Below, in pieces: positions 23,104-24,152 of a DNA stretch of 24,152 nucleotides. Under the pieces are notes generated by a model that worked only from the letters and a program-made list of their open reading frames with translations, searched no databases and was not told the origin of the DNA. Every line of letters begins with the position of its first letter. Position 1 is the stretch's first letter. Origin of the DNA: an uncultured bacterium (GTDB taxonomy: Bacteria; Bacillota; Clostridia; Christensenellales; QALW01); NCBI GenBank assembly GCA_905214315.1, contig CAJMLN010000026.1:1-24152 (forward strand), read 5' to 3'. The position numbers were made by a program, and so were the translations under genes.

Positions 23104-24152
23104 ATGAAAAACATCATCAATATTCTTAATTTTATTAGAGCGGTTGAACCCCGCCTGGGAAGAAACATCGATCTGTACAAACCCGTTGCCGAGCAAATCC
23201 GCATCATGAAAAAGTGGGGATTAAAGGGAACTTTCTTACTCCAATACGACACTTTATGCGATGAAAAAATGCTTGCGCTCCTGCAGGATATTCCCCAGGA
23301 TTCGGAACGGGGCCTTTGGCTGGAAACCGTTCAGCCGCAGGTAGAAGCGGCGGGACTCCTCTGGCGCGGACAATATCCGTGGGACTGGCACAACGACGTC
23401 GGATTTTTAATCGGCTACACGCCCGAGGAACGGAAAAAGCTGATAGACGTCCATATGGAAAAATTCAGGAAAATCTACGGAAGCTATCCCGCGGTTGCCG
23501 GCTCTTGGCATATCGACGCGTTTTCCATACAGTATCTGTACGACAAATACCATATCAAGGCCTGCTGTATCTGCCGGGATCAGATAGGTACCGACGGCTA
23601 CACCATGCAGGGCGGCTACTATAACCAAGCGTATTATCCCAGCAAAAACAATATGTTCTGCCCCGCACAGACAAGGGAGATGCAGATAGACGTACCGGTT
23701 TTCAGAATGTTGGGTTCCCATCCGGCATTTGCTTACGACTATCAGCTGTTCTCCTACGATTCGGTCAACAGCCTGCTCCCCACGCTTGAGCCGGCCGTTA
23801 ACAGCGTGGCCTTCGGTAAACAGCTGCTGGAAGAAATCTTTTGCGGAAGCGGCCTTGCGTTTCAGTATACGCAGATAGGGCAGGAGAACAGCTTCGGCTG
23901 GGACAAAATGTGCGACGGAATCGCCTTCCAGTTTGAAAAAGTCGCCGCGTATGAAAAAGAAGGAAAAGCTGAAATCATGACCCTCGGCGAAGCGGGACAG
24001 TGGTATAAAGAGAATTTTGCGCTCACGCCTGCCGCAGCGGTGATCTCCCAAAAGCCTTGGGAAAAAAACAATGTGCGTTCCTACTGGTATTCTTCAAGAT
24101 TTTACAGAATCAACGTGTTTGCAGAGGATAATATCCTAAGAATACGGGATAT
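23104..24152 (+). CDS. Unrecognised protein, possibly of the NodB/GH57-like barrel superfamily, 3'-truncated
   Basis: The frame is open from the ATG to the window end (349 residues seen). AAAAGGAG lies 5-6 nt upstream and the PBP stop 13 nt upstream, so it is probably co-transcribed with the PBP gene. There is no signal peptide. The layout suggests a (beta/alpha) barrel: an opening strand NILNFIRAVEPR, a second strand GLKGTFLLQYD, YTPEERKKLIDVHMEKFRKIYGSYPAVAGSWHID with the next strand, then Tyr/Gly-rich loops. That resembles polysaccharide deacetylase or GH57/GH38-type proteins, but I see no intact metal-binding triad. Function is not assigned; a role in glycan or cell-wall metabolism is suggested only by its position and loose fold resemblance. 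Confidence 0.6.
   Translation, partial: MKNIINILNFIRAVEPRLGRNIDLYKPVAEQIRIMKKWGLKGTFLLQYDTLCDEKMLALLQDIPQDSERGLWLETVQPQVEAAGLLWRGQYPWDWHNDVGFLIGYTPEERKKLIDVHMEKFRKIYGSYPAVAGSWHIDAFSIQYLYDKYHIKACCICRDQIGTDGYTMQGGYYNQAYYPSKNNMFCPAQTREMQIDVPVFRMLGSHPAFAYDYQLFSYDSVNSLLPTLEPAVNSVAFGKQLLEEIFCGSGLAFQYTQIGQENSFGWDKMCDGIAFQFEKVAAYEKEGKAEIMTLGEAGQWYKENFALTPAAAVISQKPWEKNNVRSYWYSSRFYRINVFAEDNILRIRD

Noticed and set aside
21285..23252. Two long minus-strand open frames (263 and 286 codons) opposite the PBP gene
   Set aside because: Antisense to GT51 and transpeptidase motifs. No promoter or ribosome binding site was found for either.

Overview
The window looks like a chromosomal segment from a spore-forming Clostridia-type Bacillota (Firmicutes). 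The evidence is a YunB-type sporulation protein with a SigE-like promoter, a FloA flotillin/NfeD cluster, AGGAGG-type ribosome binding sites, consensus SigA promoters with 17-nt spacers, and many T-tailed intrinsic terminators. Base composition is moderately GC-rich for that group. No genus can be fixed from sequence alone; an uncultured gut or anaerobic lineage is an inference. No tRNA, rRNA, CRISPR array, prophage or recognisable defence system was seen.

Layout. (1) 3-698, plus strand: the 3' part of mutY, ending at a bidirectional terminator. (2) 892-4392, minus strand: a tight four-gene membrane cluster of lipoprotein, NfeD, FloA and a small membrane-anchored protein with a conserved-looking tail. 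It is preceded by an SH3b-domain surface protein (4494-5522) with its own strong promoter. (3) 5613-7595, minus strand: a GH42 beta-galactosidase with a clear promoter, three upstream direct repeats and a leader palindrome. (4) 7944-11194, minus strand: tyrS, a YigZ/IMPACT protein and a MATE transporter, coupled by 1-nt spacing and by overlap, driven by one promoter with a leader too short for a T-box. (5) 11383-15822: a PHP-family phosphoesterase (minus) and a 1065-aa GH106-like glycosidase (plus), diverging from back-to-back SigA promoters. (6) 15833-16289: a decayed, internally deleted IS3-family element whose left end doubles as a terminator for the glycosidase gene. (7) 16393-19936, minus strand: yunB followed by proB-proA-proC, the complete glutamate-to-proline pathway. 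(8) 20145-24152, plus strand: a 981-aa class A penicillin-binding protein, with an unrecognised NodB/GH57-like barrel protein starting 13 nt downstream and running off the window.

How the genes fit together. Most are housekeeping (repair, tRNA charging, proline synthesis, cell wall). The accessory content is carbohydrate-active: GH42, the GH106-like protein and the barrel protein after the PBP. The items most worth a second look are the divergent PHP/GH106-like pair, the unknown enzyme-like gene in the PBP operon, the FloA-associated lipoprotein and small tail protein, and the repeat array in front of the GH42 gene. I did not find a clearly new multi-gene system; these are candidates rather than demonstrations.
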